NCBI GenBank assembly: GCA_031260295.1
Contig: JAIRKE010000072.1
Span: 1-43,448 of the forward strand
Reading direction: 5' to 3'
Length of the DNA: 43,448 nucleotides
DNA from: Azonexus sp.
GTDB lineage: Bacteria > Pseudomonadota > Gammaproteobacteria > Burkholderiales > Rhodocyclaceae
In this document: positions 24,084-42,794 of the stretch, in pieces
How positions within the stretch are numbered: the first letter of the stretch is position 1
Layout: each line of letters opens with the position of its first letter
The notes under the pieces: model-generated
The model's database searches: none
What the model saw: only the letters and a program-made list of their open reading frames with translations
Told to the model about the DNA's origin: nothing
Program-made: the position numbers and the translations under genes

Positions 24084-25336
24084 CAGCGGTCAATCTCGCC
24101 AAAAACGATATCTTGGGAGCCGATGATCGTGACGACGTCGGCGATCATGTGGCCACGGGCCATTTCGTCCATGCCGGCCAGGTGTACATAGCCCGGAGCG
24201 CGGATCTTCATGCGGTAGGGCTTGTTGGCGCCATCGGAAATGAAATAGATGCCGAACTCGCCCTTCGGGTGCTCGACCGCGGCGTAAGCTTCGCCCGGCG
24301 GCACATGGATGCCTTCGGAGAAGAGCTTGAAGTGATGGATCAGCTCTTCCATGTTGGACTTCATGTTTTCCCGCGGCGGCGGCGCTACCTTGTAGTTATC
24401 GGTGATGATCGGGCCGGGATTCTTGCGCAGCCAATCGATACACTGCTTGATGATGCGGTTCGCCTGCAGCATCTCTTCCATGCGCACCAGGTAGCGGTCG
24501 TAGCTGTCGCCGTTGACGCCGACCGGCACGTCGAAATCGACCTTGTCGTAGGCGGCGTAAGGCTGCTTCTTGCGCAAATCCCAGGCGATGCCGGACCCGC
24601 GCAGCATGGCGCCGGTGAAGCCCATCTGCAGAGCACGCTCGGGCGAGACGACGCCGACGTTGACCAGGCGCTGCTTCCAGATCCGGTTATCGGTCAACAG
24701 CGTGTGGTATTCGGCGTGATAGGTCGGGAAACGGTTGGTGAAGTCTTCGATGAAATCGAGCAGCGTACCGCTGCGGTTCTCGTTCCTGGCCGCCGCCTTT
24801 TTGGCGTTGGTCCAGGTCGACTCGCGGTATTGCGGCATACGGTCCGGCAGATCGCGATAGACGCCGCCCGGACGGTAGTAGGCGGCATGCATCCGGGCAC
24901 CGGAAACCGCCTCGTAGACATCCATCAGATCTTCGCGCTCGCGGAAGGAGTACAGCGCCATGGTCATGGCGCCGACGTCGAGGGCATGGCAGCCGATCCA
25001 CAACAGGTGGTTGAGGATGCGGGTGATCTCGTCGAACATCGTGCGGATGTACTTGCCGCGCTCCGGCACCTCGATGCCCAGCAGTCGCTCGGCGGCGAGG
25101 CAGTAGGCGTGCTCGTTGCACATCATCGAGACGTAGTCGAGACGGTCCATATAGGGAACCGACTGAACCCAGGTACGGGTTTCCGCCAATTTCTCGGTGG
25201 CGCGGTGCAGCAGGCCGATGTGCGGGTCGGCGCGCTGCACAACCTCGCCGTCCAGTTCCAGCACCAAGCGCAGCACGCCGTGCGCGGCCGGATGCTGCGG
25301 GCCGAAATTCAGGGTGAAATTGTGGATATCAGCCAT
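24083..25336 (-). CDS. nuoD: NADH-quinone oxidoreductase subunit D
   Basis: A 417-aa 49-kDa-type subunit that forms the quinone site with NuoB. Signatures are [21 protein letters not shown] at the N-terminus, with the His loop that contacts quinone, and [11 protein letters not shown]. It descends from the NiFe-hydrogenase large subunit but lacks its metal-binding cysteines. The open frame extends upstream, but ATG 25336 ([13 protein letters not shown]) is the family start and overlaps nuoC by 8 bases. NuoC and NuoD are separate here rather than fused as in Escherichia coli. Confidence 0.97.
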   Translation of the reverse strand: MADIHNFTLNFGPQHPAAHGVLRLVLELDGEVVQRADPHIGLLHRATEKLAETRTWVQSVPYMDRLDYVSMMCNEHAYCLAAERLLGIEVPERGKYIRTMFDEITRILNHLLWIGCHALDVGAMTMALYSFREREDLMDVYEAVSGARMHAAYYRPGGVYRDLPDRMPQYRESTWTNAKKAAARNENRSGTLLDFIEDFTNRFPTYHAEYHTLLTDNRIWKQRLVNVGVVSPERALQMGFTGAMLRGSGIAWDLRKKQPYAAYDKVDFDVPVGVNGDSYDRYLVRMEEMLQANRIIKQCIDWLRKNPGPIITDNYKVAPPPRENMKSNMEELIHHFKLFSEGIHVPPGEAYAAVEHPKGEFGIYFISDGANKPYRMKIRAPGYVHLAGMDEMARGHMIADVVTIIGSQDIVFGEIDR

Positions 25337-25934
25337 GTGCCGGATCCCCGAAGCTGTCTTCGCGCACAATGCGCGGGGTGTTTTCGCGAGGCTCGATAGT
25401 CACCGGCTGGTAGATGACGCGTCCTTGATCGGGGTCATAACGCATCTCGACATGGCCGGAAATCGGGAAATCCTTGCGGAACGGATGGCCGATGAAGCCA
25501 TAGTCGGTCAGGAGGCGGCGCAGGTCGTCATGGCCGACGAAGGCAATACCGTAGAGGTCGAAGGCCTCGCGCTCGAACCAGTTGACGCTCGTCCAGACGC
25601 CGGTCAGCGAATCGACGGCGGGAAACTCGTCGTCCTCGGCAAAGACGCGGACACGCAAACGCCAGTTGTTGGCAATGGACAGGAGATGCGACACCACGGC
25701 GAAGCGCTTGCCCTGCCAGACGCCATCGCCATAGGTGGAGTAATCGACGCCGCAGAGGTCAATGTTTTCCTCGAAGCCCAGTTCCGGCTCATCCCGCAAC
25801 GTGGTCATCACCGCCAGATAATCGGCGGCGACCACTTCGATGGTCAGTTCACCCAGGGCAAGCTTGAGCGATTTCAGCTTGTCGCCAAAATGCTTCTGCA
25901 GATTTTGGCTAAGCGTTTCCAGCTTGGCAGACAT
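25329..25934 (-). CDS. nuoC: NADH-quinone oxidoreductase subunit C
   Basis: A 201-aa 30-kDa-type subunit of the peripheral arm with no cofactor. The family signature is ERE(A/V)FDLYGI followed by [23 protein letters not shown], and the C-terminal [20 protein letters not shown] is typical. The last 8 bases overlap nuoD. Confidence 0.97.
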   Translation of the reverse strand: MSAKLETLSQNLQKHFGDKLKSLKLALGELTIEVVAADYLAVMTTLRDEPELGFEENIDLCGVDYSTYGDGVWQGKRFAVVSHLLSIANNWRLRVRVFAEDDEFPAVDSLTGVWTSVNWFEREAFDLYGIAFVGHDDLRRLLTDYGFIGHPFRKDFPISGHVEMRYDPDQGRVIYQPVTIEPRENTPRIVREDSFGDPAHG

Positions 25935-25953
25935 ATCGGATCAGCCTCGGCAA

Positions 25954-26430
25954 TTAACGAGCGATGGTATTGGTGCGACGAATCTTGTTCTGCAGCTGGA
26001 GGATCCCGTAGATTAGGGCCTCGGCCGTCGGCGGACAGCCCGGAACGTAGATATCGACGGGAACGATGCGATCACAGCCGCGCACCACGGAATAGGAGTA
26101 GTGGTAATAACCACCGCCATTGGCGCAAGAGCCCATGGAAATGACCCAGCGCGGCTCGGCCATTTGGTCGTAGACCTTGCGCAGGGCGGGTGCCGTCTTG
26201 TTGGTCAGCGTGCCGGCGACGATCATTACATCGGACTGGCGCGGGCTGGGACGAAAGACGATGCCGAAGCGATCGAGGTCGTAGCGCGCGACACCGGCGT
26301 GAATCATTTCAACCGCGCAACAGGCCAGACCGAAGGTCATCGGCCACATCGAGCCGGTGCGCATGTAATTGATCAGCTTGTCAGCCGTGGTGGTGACGAA
26401 CCCTTCTTGCAGAATGCCTTCGATAGCCAT
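25954..26430 (-). CDS. nuoB: NADH-quinone oxidoreductase subunit B (cluster N2)
   Basis: A 158-aa subunit carrying the terminal [4Fe-4S] cluster N2, which reduces quinone. The characteristic adjacent cysteines C37-C38 (GLACCAVEM), C102 (GSCANGGG) and C132 (YVPGCPP) are all present. It lies 3 bases after nuoA. Confidence 0.98.
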   Translation of the reverse strand: MAIEGILQEGFVTTTADKLINYMRTGSMWPMTFGLACCAVEMIHAGVARYDLDRFGIVFRPSPRQSDVMIVAGTLTNKTAPALRKVYDQMAEPRWVISMGSCANGGGYYHYSYSVVRGCDRIVPVDIYVPGCPPTAEALIYGILQLQNKIRRTNTIAR

Positions 26431-26433
26431 CGC

Positions 26434-26808
26434 TTATTCCCACTCCAGCGCGCCCTTGGCCCAGGCATATGCATAGCCGACGACCAGAATGCCAACGAAA
26501 ACGAGCATTTCGATGAAGCCGAACAGCTTGATCGACTCGCTCGCCACGATATCCTTGAAAATCGTCGCCCACGGGAAGAGGAAGGCAATTTCCAGATCAA
26601 ACAGAATGAAGAGGATGGCTATCAGGTAGTAGCGCACATCGTATTTCATGCGCGCATCCTCGAATGCCTCGAAGCCGCACTCGTACGGCGAGAGCTTCTC
26701 GGGATCAGGCCTGTTGGGAGCCAGCAGGAACCCCAGCGTGATCGGCAGTATGCCAACCGCGACCCCCACCAGGACGAACATCAGGATCGGAAAGTAGTTT
26801 TCCATCAT
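26434..26808 (-). CDS. nuoA: NADH-quinone oxidoreductase subunit A
   Basis: A 124-aa, three-helix membrane subunit that starts the 14-gene nuo operon. The conserved loop is [21 protein letters not shown], followed by [15 protein letters not shown]. Two consecutive ATGs (26808, 26805) are possible starts. I see no convincing sigma70 promoter in the 60 bases between it and tRNA-Leu, so the operon may be transcribed through the tRNA from upstream. Confidence 0.96.
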   Translation of the reverse strand: MMENYFPILMFVLVGVAVGILPITLGFLLAPNRPDPEKLSPYECGFEAFEDARMKYDVRYYLIAILFILFDLEIAFLFPWATIFKDIVASESIKLFGFIEMLVFVGILVVGYAYAWAKGALEWE

Positions 26809-26839
26809 CCGCCGCCAATTCCAGATTTTCTATCGAGAA

Positions 26840-26860
26840 GCAGTGCCCGCAGGTCACTGC
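26840..26860 (-). other. Hairpin between tRNA-Leu and nuoA
   Basis: GCAGTG (26840-26845) pairs with CACTGC (26855-26860) over a 9-base loop, 8 bases beyond the tRNA CCA end and about 30 bases before nuoA. No U-tract follows, so it is more likely a processing or leader structure than a terminator. Confidence 0.4.
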
Positions 26861-26868
26861 CCTGTTAT

Positions 26869-26953
26869 TGGTGCCGACGGCGAGACTCGAACTCGCACAG
26901 CTTGCGCCACTACCCCCTCAAGATAGCGTGTCTACCAATTTCACCACGTCGGC
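26869..26953 (-). tRNA. tRNA-Leu(GAG)
   Basis: An 85-base class II tRNA read on the minus strand. The 7-bp acceptor stem GCCGACG/CGTCGGC is perfect, and the 3' CCA is encoded at 26869-26871. The anticodon stem CTATC/GGTAG encloses loop TTGAGGG with anticodon GAG (plus positions 26917-26919), which decodes CUC and, by wobble, CUU leucine codons. The long variable arm and the T-loop GTTCGAGTC are recognisable. It sits between secG and nuoA, a conserved location I recall from other proteobacteria. Confidence 0.96.
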
Positions 26954-27008
26954 ACTACTTTTTTCCCCACCCGGCGAGGGATTATTGCCGGGCAGGCTAC
27001 TTCTTGCA

Positions 27009-27380
27009 CTACTTCGGAATATCTACTGCCTTGGACCCAGTCTCAGCGGGCGCCTTCGGCGCTTCCGTGCCCACCTCGGCGGACGCCGGAACAGTCTGCA
27101 ATTGTACCGTTTCCTGCATCACGCTGCCAGTCGTTTTTACCTTATGCGAGGCAACGTAGGCCAGCGTCAGGCTGGTGAGGAAAAACACCGCCGCCAAGAC
27201 GCCTGTCGTGCGGCTGAGGAAGTTCGCCGAGCCGGTCGCCCCGAACAGGCTGCCGGAAGCGCCACTACCAAAAGCCGCCCCCATGTCGGCCCCCTTGCCG
27301 TGCTGCATCAGCACCAGCCCGATGATCGACAGCGCCACCAGGATGTGCACCGTCAGTAACAGAGAAAAAAACCAATTCAT
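27009..27380 (-). CDS. secG: Preprotein translocase subunit SecG
   Basis: A 123-aa auxiliary subunit of the SecYEG inner-membrane channel. Two hydrophobic helices flank the family motif IGLVLMQHGKGADMGAAFG...SLFGATGSANFLSRTT. A polar, Ala/Pro/Thr-rich C-terminal tail of about 40 residues follows, as in many betaproteobacteria. It lies 23 bases downstream of tpiA, probably on the same transcript. A GC-rich hairpin without U-tract lies between secG and the tRNA. Confidence 0.95.
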   Translation of the reverse strand: MNWFFSLLLTVHILVALSIIGLVLMQHGKGADMGAAFGSGASGSLFGATGSANFLSRTTGVLAAVFFLTSLTLAYVASHKVKTTGSVMQETVQLQTVPASAEVGTEAPKAPAETGSKAVDIPK

Positions 27381-27403
27381 TGCTTTCGCCTATCCGCTTT
27401 TGT

Positions 27404-28165
27404 CTATCCCGCCGCCTGGCAAATCGCCAGAAAATCATCCGCTACCAGCGCCGCCCCACCGACCAAACCGCCGTCGATATCGGCTTGCGCAAACAACTCC
27501 TTCGCCCCTGCGGGCTTGACGCTCCCGCCGTACAGGATGCGCATCTCGTCAGCGACAGCCGCATCCCGTTCCGCCAACTGCGCCCGGATGGCCGCATGCA
27601 CTTCCTGCGCTTGCGCCGGCGAGGCCGTCACACCGGTGCCAATCGCCCACACCGGCTCATAGGCCAGCAAGGCCGCGCGCATGGCCGAAATCCCGACCCG
27701 CTCGACGACGGCAGCCAACTGCCGCCCGACCACTGCCAGCGTCTGCCCCGCCTCACGCTCAGCCAGGGTCTCACCCAGACAAAGCACCGGCCGGATACCA
27801 GCCGCCTGCGCCGCGGCAAACTTCGCCGCCACCGTCGCGTCGCTCTCGCCGAACAGGCTGCGGCGCTCGGAATGCCCAACCAGCACGTAACTGCAACCGA
27901 ACTCGCCGAGCATCGCCGCCGATACCTCGCCGGTATAGGCGCCCTCGGCGTATTCGTTGAGCGTCTGCGCCCCCCAAGCCACTTTCGAGCCAGTCAGTAA
28001 TGACTGAACCTGGCCGAGATAAGGAAACGGCGCACAGACAACGACGTCGCAAGCCAAACCTTCGGCCGCCACCCGAATCGGCGCCAGCAACGCCGCGTTC
28101 CGCGGGAGGCTGCCGTACATTTTCCAGTTTCCGGCGACAAGCTTCTTACGCATGGGAACGGCCAT
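27404..28165 (-). CDS. tpiA: Triosephosphate isomerase
   Basis: A 253-aa cytosolic enzyme interconverting glyceraldehyde-3-phosphate and dihydroxyacetone phosphate. Active-site residues are present: N13 and K15 (AGNWKM), electrophile H98 (GHSERR), catalytic base E170 (AYEPVWAIGTG), and the phosphate loop GGSVKP. ATG 28165 is used. ATG 28153 (MRKKLVAGNWKM) also fits the family, and neither has a clear Shine-Dalgarno. A strong promoter lies about 23 bases upstream, making this the head of a tpiA-secG unit that may continue into tRNA-Leu and nuo. Confidence 0.97.
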   Translation of the reverse strand: MAVPMRKKLVAGNWKMYGSLPRNAALLAPIRVAAEGLACDVVVCAPFPYLGQVQSLLTGSKVAWGAQTLNEYAEGAYTGEVSAAMLGEFGCSYVLVGHSERRSLFGESDATVAAKFAAAQAAGIRPVLCLGETLAEREAGQTLAVVGRQLAAVVERVGISAMRAALLAYEPVWAIGTGVTASPAQAQEVHAAIRAQLAERDAAVADEMRILYGGSVKPAGAKELFAQADIDGGLVGGAALVADDFLAICQAAG

Positions 28166-28187
28166 TCAGTTGGCAAAAAACCGGGGA

Positions 28188-28217
28188 ATTATAGCGATGG
28201 CGCGCGCCACCGGTCAA
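28188..28217 (-). promoter_or_regulatory. Sigma70 promoter for tpiA
   Basis: On the minus strand TTGACC (28217-28212) is followed after 18 bases by a perfect TATAAT (28193-28188). The predicted start is about 15-28 bases before the tpiA initiation codon. It is one of the clearest promoters in the window and lies in the 74-base gap between glmM and tpiA. Confidence 0.8.
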
Positions 28218-28239
28218 GGCTGGCACCGGCCGACAAGCA

Positions 28240-29595
28240 CTATCCACCCACCGCTTCACGCACCACCTGGGCCAGTTGCTCGGCCATCGCCACGACCTCG
28301 GCGGCATCCTCGCCCTCGACCATCACGCGCAGCAGAGGCTCAGTCCCGGAAGCGCGCAGCAACACCCGGCCGCGGCCGTTCATCCGCTGCTCCACCGTCG
28401 CCAGCCCGGCGGCGATGCGGGCATCGGTCTTCCACGGGAAGTCCTTGCCGATCGGCACGTTGATCAACTTCTGCGGATAGAGGACCAGTTCTCCGAGCAG
28501 CGAGCGCAGATCGCCCCCGCTTTCACGCAGCGCGGCCAGCACTTGCAGCGCGGCAATCGTGCCATCGCCGGTGGTATGGCGATCAAGGGTGAGGATGTGG
28601 CCGGAATTCTCGCCGCCGTACAGCCAGCCCTTCTCGTTGAGCATTTCGACCACGTAGCGGTCGCCAACCGCCGCCCGGCCGAAAGGCACGTTCATCCGGG
28701 TCAGCGCGTGCTCAAGCGCAAGATTGCTCATCAGCGTCCCGGCCACACCCTTGACCGGCACCAGCCGGGAGCGGCTGCGAACGATGGCGTAGAGCAACTG
28801 GTCGCCGTCGTAGAGATTGCCTTCGGCGTCGATCATCTGGATGCGGTCGGCATCGCCATCGAGGGCCACGCCGAGATCGGCGCCGTGGGCGACGACGGCT
28901 TGGGCTAGGGCTTGTGGCGCGGTAGCGCCAACGCCGTCGTTGATGTTCAGACCATTCGGCTGCACGCCAATGGTGACGACCTCGGCACCGAGTTCATGGA
29001 ACACGCTGGGCGCCGTGTGATAGGCCGCACCGTGAGCGCAGTCGACGACGATTTTCAGGCCGCGCAGGTCGAGATCGTTGGGGAAAGTACTCTTGCAAAA
29101 TTCGATATAGCGGCCGCGCGCATCCTCGATGCGGCGCACCCGTCCCAGCTCGGCGGCCGATACGCAGGTGATCGGTTGATCAATTCCGGCCTCGATCGCC
29201 CGCTCGACCTCATCCGGTAGCTTCGCCCCTTGGGCAGAAAAGAACTTGATCCCGTTGTCGTAGTAAGGATTGTGCGAGGCGGAGATGACGATACCCGCCT
29301 GCAGGCGCAAGGCCCGCGTCAGATAAGCGACCGCCGGCGTCGGCAGCGGCCCGACCAGGCAGACATCGACACCGGCCGCCGAAAAGCCTGCTTCGAGCGC
29401 CGATTCAAGCATGTAGCCGGAGAGCCGGGTGTCCTTGCCGATCAGTACCTGCGGCCGCTCGCCAGCCGGCATCGAACATTTGCCGAGCAGCACCCGACCG
29501 GCGGCATGACCCAGGCGCATGACGAAATCCGGTGTAATCGGCGCTTCACCGACCCGTCCGCGCACGCCATCAGTGCCGAAATATTTTCTACTCAT
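28240..29595 (-). CDS. glmM: Phosphoglucosamine mutase
   Basis: A 451-aa enzyme converting glucosamine-6-phosphate to glucosamine-1-phosphate for UDP-GlcNAc, and hence peptidoglycan and lipopolysaccharide. The phosphoserine motif SASHNP has catalytic S107. The metal-binding loop DGDADR is in the centre, and the phosphate-binding [12 protein letters not shown] is at the C-terminus. The N-terminus [13 protein letters not shown] is diagnostic. It follows folP by 2 bases, the usual folP-glmM pair. Confidence 0.97.
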   Translation of the reverse strand: MSRKYFGTDGVRGRVGEAPITPDFVMRLGHAAGRVLLGKCSMPAGERPQVLIGKDTRLSGYMLESALEAGFSAAGVDVCLVGPLPTPAVAYLTRALRLQAGIVISASHNPYYDNGIKFFSAQGAKLPDEVERAIEAGIDQPITCVSAAELGRVRRIEDARGRYIEFCKSTFPNDLDLRGLKIVVDCAHGAAYHTAPSVFHELGAEVVTIGVQPNGLNINDGVGATAPQALAQAVVAHGADLGVALDGDADRIQMIDAEGNLYDGDQLLYAIVRSRSRLVPVKGVAGTLMSNLALEHALTRMNVPFGRAAVGDRYVVEMLNEKGWLYGGENSGHILTLDRHTTGDGTIAALQVLAALRESGGDLRSLLGELVLYPQKLINVPIGKDFPWKTDARIAAGLATVEQRMNGRGRVLLRASGTEPLLRVMVEGEDAAEVVAMAEQLAQVVREAVGG

Positions 29596-29597
29596 CG

Positions 29598-30428
29598 TCA
29601 GTCTCCTTGTTCAATTGCTGCCCAGACGGCCAGACCGTCACGAGTCGCGGCGACATCATGCACACGCAGCATCCGCGCTCCCTTGTTCGCAGCCAGCACG
29701 GCTGCTACAACGCTGGCTGGTAAACGCTCGTCAACCGGCCGACCGGTCAACGCCCCCAGCATCGACTTGCGCGATACGCCGACCAGCAACGGTAAATCAT
29801 CGACAGTCGTTTCCGCCAGGCGGCGGAACAGCGTCATATTGTGCTCAAGCGACTTGCCGAAACCAAAGCCCGGATCGAGCAGTAAACGCTCATCGCCCAC
29901 CCCGGCCTGGCGACAGCGGTTAACAGCTGCTTCGAGAAATGCCCTGACCTCGCCAACGACGTCGCCATAAATCGGCGCCTGTTGCATGGTGTCCGGTTCG
30001 CCCTGCATGTGCATCAGGCACACGGCGCAGTCGCTGTTAGCCACCGCTGCCAACGCCTCGGGCTGGCTCATGCCAGTGATGTCGTTGATTATCGTCGCGC
30101 CGGCCGCCAGCGCCGCGCGCATCACGGCCGGCTTGTAGGTGTCGACCGAGATTGGCCGCCCCCAGGTCGTGATCTCCTCCAGCACCGGCAGCAAGCGCCG
30201 CAGTTCCTCGGCTTCTGGCGTCGGAATCGCGCCTGGGCGCGACGATTCGGCTCCGAGGTCGAGCAGGTCCGCCCCAGCCTCGTACTGCGCCCGGGCATGG
30301 GCAATGGCACGCTCGACGTCGCCGACCAGGCCATCGCCGGAAAAGGAGTCGGGCGTCAGATTGACGATGCCCATGACCAGCGGACGCTGCAACGGCAACC
30401 GGTACGGACCGCAATGGAGAAAACGCAT
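29598..30428 (-). CDS. folP: Dihydropteroate synthase
   Basis: A 276-aa folate enzyme joining p-aminobenzoate to 6-hydroxymethyl-dihydropterin diphosphate; it is the sulfonamide target. Motifs include [15 protein letters not shown] (pyrophosphate loop), [27 protein letters not shown] and GVSRKSMLG. The open frame continues upstream, but ATG 30428 ([11 protein letters not shown]) is the plausible start. It lies 10 bases past the ftsH terminator U-tract and has no Shine-Dalgarno. Confidence 0.96.
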   Translation of the reverse strand: MRFLHCGPYRLPLQRPLVMGIVNLTPDSFSGDGLVGDVERAIAHARAQYEAGADLLDLGAESSRPGAIPTPEAEELRRLLPVLEEITTWGRPISVDTYKPAVMRAALAAGATIINDITGMSQPEALAAVANSDCAVCLMHMQGEPDTMQQAPIYGDVVGEVRAFLEAAVNRCRQAGVGDERLLLDPGFGFGKSLEHNMTLFRRLAETTVDDLPLLVGVSRKSMLGALTGRPVDERLPASVVAAVLAANKGARMLRVHDVAATRDGLAVWAAIEQGD

Positions 30429-30437
30429 GGCTAAATG

Positions 30438-30461
30438 AAAAAGCCGGGGTACGCCCCCGGC
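30438..30461 (-). terminator. Intrinsic terminator after ftsH
   Basis: On the minus strand a perfect 7-bp stem GCCGGGG/CCCCGGC with a 5-base loop is followed directly by UUUUU. It lies 20 bases past the ftsH stop and ends 10 bases before the folP start. Confidence 0.92.
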
Positions 30462-30480
30462 CTGCTGCTTAATGGATGAA

Positions 30481-32361
<1,881 letters not shown>

Positions 32362-32396
32362 GCTTGCTCTCCTTCACCAGCGTCGAGCGATAAAAC

Positions 32397-32420
32397 TTTC
32401 ATTTTAACCGCTTCTGTCAA
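32397..32420 (-). promoter_or_regulatory. Possible ftsH promoter (-35 only clear)
   Basis: A perfect TTGACA (minus strand, 32420-32415) overlaps the rlmE stop. No good -10 lies at 17 bases; GUUUUA at 18 is poor. A variant or alternative-sigma promoter is possible, so this is tentative. Confidence 0.25.
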
Positions 32421-33034
32421 CGTAATACACGACCGAGCAAATAAAGCTCGGCGCTGCGATCGCGCGAGGCATCGGGCTTGCGCACCGCAACCGTGCGGAA
32501 TGTCTCGCGCATGGAACGGAGAAATGTTTCGTAGTCCGTCCCTTGAAAAACCTTGACCAGAAACGCACCGTCCGGTTGCAGATGCGCCCGCGAAAACTCA
32601 AGGCCCAGTTCGGCCAGATGCATCACCCGCGCCTGGTCGACCAGGGGCACACCGGACATATTGGGGGCCATGTCCGACATCACAAGCCCCACCCGGCGCT
32701 CGCCCAGCCTCTCTTCCAGTTGTGCCAGCACCGCGTCCTCGCGGAAATCGCCCTGGATGAAATGTACGCCATGGATCGGCTGCATCTCCAGCAGGTCGAG
32801 CGCCAGGACCAGGCCACCGTCGCCGACCCGCTTGACTGCTACCTGCGACCAACCGCCGGGCGTCGCACCGAGGTCGACGACCACTTCACCGCGCTTGAGC
32901 AGCTTGTCCTTGTCGTCGATTTCCATCAACTTGAAAGCGGCGCGCGAACGCCAGCCTTCCTTTCTAGCGAGCTGGACGTAGGGATCGTTGACGTGTTCCT
33001 GCATCCACGCCTTGCTGGTTCGGGTTCGCTTCAT
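32417..33034 (-). CDS. rlmE: 23S rRNA (uridine-2'-O)-methyltransferase RlmE
   Basis: RlmE (RrmJ/FtsJ) methylates the 2'-O of U2552 (E. coli numbering) in the 50S A-loop using S-adenosylmethionine, aiding late 50S assembly. The 205-aa protein has the catalytic tetrad K35, D121, K161 and E196 and the SAM motif [16 protein letters not shown]. The C-terminal [10 protein letters not shown] is typical. It is divergent from yhbY with 44 bases between the starts, an arrangement conserved in proteobacteria, and probably co-transcribed with ftsH. Confidence 0.97.
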   Translation of the reverse strand: MKRTRTSKAWMQEHVNDPYVQLARKEGWRSRAAFKLMEIDDKDKLLKRGEVVVDLGATPGGWSQVAVKRVGDGGLVLALDLLEMQPIHGVHFIQGDFREDAVLAQLEERLGERRVGLVMSDMAPNMSGVPLVDQARVMHLAELGLEFSRAHLQPDGAFLVKVFQGTDYETFLRSMRETFRTVAVRKPDASRDRSAELYLLGRVLR

Positions 33035-33078
33035 TGGCTATTCATTCGGTAAAATGCTGCTTTTGAAAAGGTTTTACC

Positions 33079-33423
33079 ATGCAACAACTGACTTCCGTCC
33101 AGGTTCGCGAACTGCGCGCCAAGGCCCACGGCCTGAATCCGGTGGTGTCGATTTCCGAGAATGGACTTAACGATGCCGTTCTCAGGGAAATCGACGTCTG
33201 CCTAAAAGCACATGAGCTGATCAAGGTCCGCGTCTACGGCGACAGCCGCGACGACCGCCTGGCCTACCTGGAACGCATCTGCCAGGAACTTGACGCAGCC
33301 CCGGTGCAGCATATCGGCAAGCTGCTGGTGGTTTACCGCCCAGCTCCGGCCGACGCCTCCGCAAAGACCCCGCGCCGTGGCGCCAAGGAGCCGCGCCGCA
33401 CCAAGCGTAGCTTTCAGGGCTGA
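33079..33423 (+). CDS. yhbY: YhbY/CRS1-type ribosome assembly RNA-binding protein
   Basis: A 114-aa protein with a single CRM domain: LTSVQVRELRAKAHGLNPVV, then the G-x-x-G-like loop region ISENGLND, and HIGKLLVVYR at the end of the fold. A basic tail (PRRGAKEPRRTKR) follows. YhbY associates with pre-50S particles. Start ATG 33079 with AAGG upstream. The last 10 bases overlap the convergent DUF4149 gene. Confidence 0.93.
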   Translation: MQQLTSVQVRELRAKAHGLNPVVSISENGLNDAVLREIDVCLKAHELIKVRVYGDSRDDRLAYLERICQELDAAPVQHIGKLLVVYRPAPADASAKTPRRGAKEPRRTKRSFQG

Positions 33424-33884
33424 TCGCGCAGGCCGCGCCCACTCCACCCCACCAGCCACAATCCGAGCAGACTCTGTAGCAGATAGAGCACGCTCGAAAC
33501 ACCATGCCAGGCCGCAAAGCGGTCGCGTAGCGCACTTTCCATGACATCGCGCGGCCAGGCATCGGCTTTCAACTGCACCATCAGCGGCTGGATGCCGAAC
33601 AGGCCGACGGCCGTCAGCACGGCCATGCCCAGCACCAACCACCACGCCGCCCGGCCAAACACCGCCCGCCGCCAGCGCCAGGCCAGAAACAACAGCAGGC
33701 AGGCGGCACAAGCGAGACCGATCCAGCCGATCAACGCGAACAGCTTGCCGGCGACGACCCCTGCCAGTTGCCGGTCGTCGAGGCTGGCGAACAGCACCGG
33801 CACCGCCAGATAGCCAATCACCCACAAGCCGCCGACCCACAGGGCCAACAGCACGTGATAGAGGGCCTCAAAGAGCTTGCGCAT
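33414..33884 (-). CDS. DUF4149 domain membrane protein
   Basis: A 156-aa protein with four predicted transmembrane helices: about 7-33, 45-68, 78-98 and 127-145. The first helix contains ALWVGGLWVIGYLAVPVLF, matching the DUF4149 family as I recall it from betaproteobacteria, where it usually sits next to yhbY and greA. Function is unknown. It is 24 bases downstream of greA on the same strand, and its stop overlaps the yhbY 3' end by 10 bases. Confidence 0.85.
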   Translation of the reverse strand: MRKLFEALYHVLLALWVGGLWVIGYLAVPVLFASLDDRQLAGVVAGKLFALIGWIGLACAACLLLFLAWRWRRAVFGRAAWWLVLGMAVLTAVGLFGIQPLMVQLKADAWPRDVMESALRDRFAAWHGVSSVLYLLQSLLGLWLVGWSGRGLRDQP

Positions 33885-33908
33885 GCAGCAGATCGGCAGA
33901 CAGCCGGC

Positions 33909-34385
33909 TTATTCGTAGCGGACGTCGATAATTTCGTATTCGCGGATGCCACCCGGCGCCTGTACCTGGGCGACATCCCCCGCGTACTTGCCGATCAGCG
34001 CGCGGGCCATCGGCGAAGCGACGGACAGCTTGCCGCTCTTGATGTCGGCCTCGTCCTCACCGACGATCTGGTAGGTCGCTGCAGCGCCGCTGTCCTGGTC
34101 CTCGAGATCGACGGTGGCGCCGAAAACGCAGCGGCCGTCGGCGTCGAGCAACTTGGGATCGATGATCTGCGCATTCGACAGCTTGCCTTCGACCTCCTGG
34201 ATTCGCCCTTCGACGAAAGCCTGACGCTCCTTGGCCGCGTCGTACTCGGCATTTTCCGACAGGTCGCCGTGCGAACGCGCCTCGGCGATGGCGGCGATCA
34301 CATTGGGACGTTCCACCGTCTTCAGGCGATACAGTTCCGTGCGCAGTTTCTCGGCACCGGCTACGGTCAACGGGACTTTACTCAT
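33909..34385 (-). CDS. greA: Transcription elongation factor GreA
   Basis: A 158-aa factor that enters the RNA polymerase secondary channel and stimulates cleavage of backtracked transcripts. The N-terminal coiled coil carries the acidic tip residues D41 and E44 ([14 protein letters not shown]). The C-terminal FKBP-like domain ends in [21 protein letters not shown] 34385 ([15 protein letters not shown]) is chosen; an in-frame ATG precedes it at 34388. The start is 14 bases after the U-rich end of the carB terminator. Confidence 0.97.
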   Translation of the reverse strand: MSKVPLTVAGAEKLRTELYRLKTVERPNVIAAIAEARSHGDLSENAEYDAAKERQAFVEGRIQEVEGKLSNAQIIDPKLLDADGRCVFGATVDLEDQDSGAAATYQIVGEDEADIKSGKLSVASPMARALIGKYAGDVAQVQAPGGIREYEIIDVRYE

Positions 34386-34398
34386 CATCTCATCCAGC

Positions 34399-34440
34399 AA
34401 AAGCAAACCGCCGGCGTCCGCATGGGACGGCCCGGCGGTT
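34399..34440 (-). terminator. Terminator between carB and greA
   Basis: A long hairpin: 9 bp AACCGCCGG/CCGGCGGTT (34432-34440 with 34406-34414), a 2-base bulge, then 5 bp CGTCC/GGACG over a 5-base loop. On the minus strand it is followed by UUUGCUUUUG. It lies 10 bases past the carB stop. Confidence 0.85.
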
Positions 34441-34450
34441 CAGATTAATC

Positions 34451-37657
<3,207 letters not shown>

Positions 37658-37675
37658 GTGATGGTTCTCGCTGAT

Positions 37676-38830
37676 TTACGCCCGTTGCAGGGCCGCGACG
37701 CCGCGCGTCATGGTGTCGAGGAAGCGGTCGAACAGGTAGGTCACGTCGTGCGGACCGGAACTGGCTTCCGGGTGCCCTTGGAAGGAGAAGGCCGGCACGT
37801 CGGTCCGAGCGATGCCCTGCAAAGAGCCGTCGAACAAGGACACATGGGTGGCGCGCAGATTGTCCGGCAGCGAGTCGGGATCAACCGCGAAACCGTGATT
37901 CTGCGTGGTAATGAGCACCGCGCCAGTATCCAGATCCTTGACCGGATGGTTGGCGCCGTGGTGGCCGAACTTCATTTTTTTCGTCCGGGCGCCGGAAGCC
38001 AGCGCCAGCAACTGGTGGCCGAGGCAAATGCCGAAAGTCGGCACGCCACGGTCAAGGAATTCGCGAATGGCGGCGATGGCGTAATCGCACGGCCCCGGGT
38101 CGCCCGGACCGTTGGACAGGAAGACGCCATCCGGATTCATCGCCAGCACATCGGCGGCCGGCGTCTGGGCCGGCACGACGGTCAGCCGGACACCGCGCTC
38201 GGCCAGCATGCGCAGGATGTTGCGCTTGACGCCGAAATCGTAGGCGACGACGTGAAAACGCTGCTCGGTCGCCGACCTGTAGCCCTGCAAGGTCCACTCG
38301 GCTTGGTCCCAGGCGTAGCTCCCGGTAGTCGACACCACTTTCGCCAAGTCCATGCCAGTCAGCCCGGGGAAAGCGCGCGCGGTCGCCAGGGCCTTGGCCT
38401 CGTCGACGTTACCGGCAATGATGCAGCCGGCCTGGGCGCCTTTTTCGCGCAGGATGCGGGTCAGCTTGCGGGTATCGATGCCGGCGATGGCAACGAGGCC
38501 GTGCTTCTTCAGATAGGACGACAGGGTTTCCTGGCTGCGCCAGCTCGAAGCGACCGGTGGCAGGTCGCGGATCACCAGGCCGGCGGCGCAATTGGCGGCC
38601 GATTCAAAGTCTTCCGCGTTACAGCCGGTATTGCCGATGTGCGGATAGGTCAGGGTAACGATCTGTCGGCAGTAGGACGGGTCGGTCAGGATTTCCTGAT
38701 AGCCCGTCATGGCCGTATTGAATACCACCTCGCCGCTGGTGATACCATCGGCGCCGATGGAATGGCCCGAGAAGACCGTTCCGTCGGCGAGGGCGAGAAT
38801 GGCGGGGATGGTTGAGGGCAGCAGCGACAC
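37676..38830 (-). CDS. carA: Carbamoyl-phosphate synthase small subunit (glutaminase)
   Basis: A 384-aa class I glutamine amidotransferase supplying ammonia to CarB. The nucleophile is C269 in [15 protein letters not shown], and the downstream GHPEAS carries the catalytic His/Glu. GTG 38830 is chosen: AGGAG lies 7 bases upstream, the family sequence [19 protein letters not shown] begins there, and it puts the nucleophile at 269 as in E. coli. An ATG at 38863 would add 11 unusual residues. A strong GC hairpin stands in the leader. Confidence 0.97.
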   Translation of the reverse strand: MSLLPSTIPAILALADGTVFSGHSIGADGITSGEVVFNTAMTGYQEILTDPSYCRQIVTLTYPHIGNTGCNAEDFESAANCAAGLVIRDLPPVASSWRSQETLSSYLKKHGLVAIAGIDTRKLTRILREKGAQAGCIIAGNVDEAKALATARAFPGLTGMDLAKVVSTTGSYAWDQAEWTLQGYRSATEQRFHVVAYDFGVKRNILRMLAERGVRLTVVPAQTPAADVLAMNPDGVFLSNGPGDPGPCDYAIAAIREFLDRGVPTFGICLGHQLLALASGARTKKMKFGHHGANHPVKDLDTGAVLITTQNHGFAVDPDSLPDNLRATHVSLFDGSLQGIARTDVPAFSFQGHPEASSGPHDVTYLFDRFLDTMTRGVAALQRA

Positions 38831-38869
38831 GTCGGCTCTCCTGTAATTTTTCTGCTTGTTCATGTGCCA

Positions 38870-38895
38870 AGCGGGGAGGCCTGCGCCTCCCCGCT
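38870..38895. promoter_or_regulatory. GC-rich hairpin in the carA leader
   Basis: A perfect 11-bp stem (38870-38880 with 38885-38895) and 4-base loop, 40 bases before the carA GTG. On the plus strand it is followed by five T, so it looks like a terminator for rightward transcripts. On the carA strand no U-tract follows, so it would be a leader structure. A -10-like TAGAAT lies about 20 bases upstream of it on the minus strand. Confidence 0.5.
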
Positions 38896-38923
38896 CGTGC
38901 TTTTTAACCTTTCTATTCTACCC

Positions 38924-38943
38924 GAAAACTGCCTTTTCAGGCA
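38924..38943 (-). terminator. Weak terminator after the second hybrid kinase
   Basis: On the minus strand UGCCU-GAAA-AGGCA is followed by GUUUUC, starting just after the kinase stop. The stem is only 5 bp, so termination may be partial and allow read-through into carA. Confidence 0.55.
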
Positions 38944-38944
38944 C

Positions 38945-41482
<2,538 letters not shown>

Positions 41483-41487
41483 CGGAC

Positions 41488-42778
<1,291 letters not shown>

Positions 42779-42794
42779 GCGGATTTCCGGCGTT

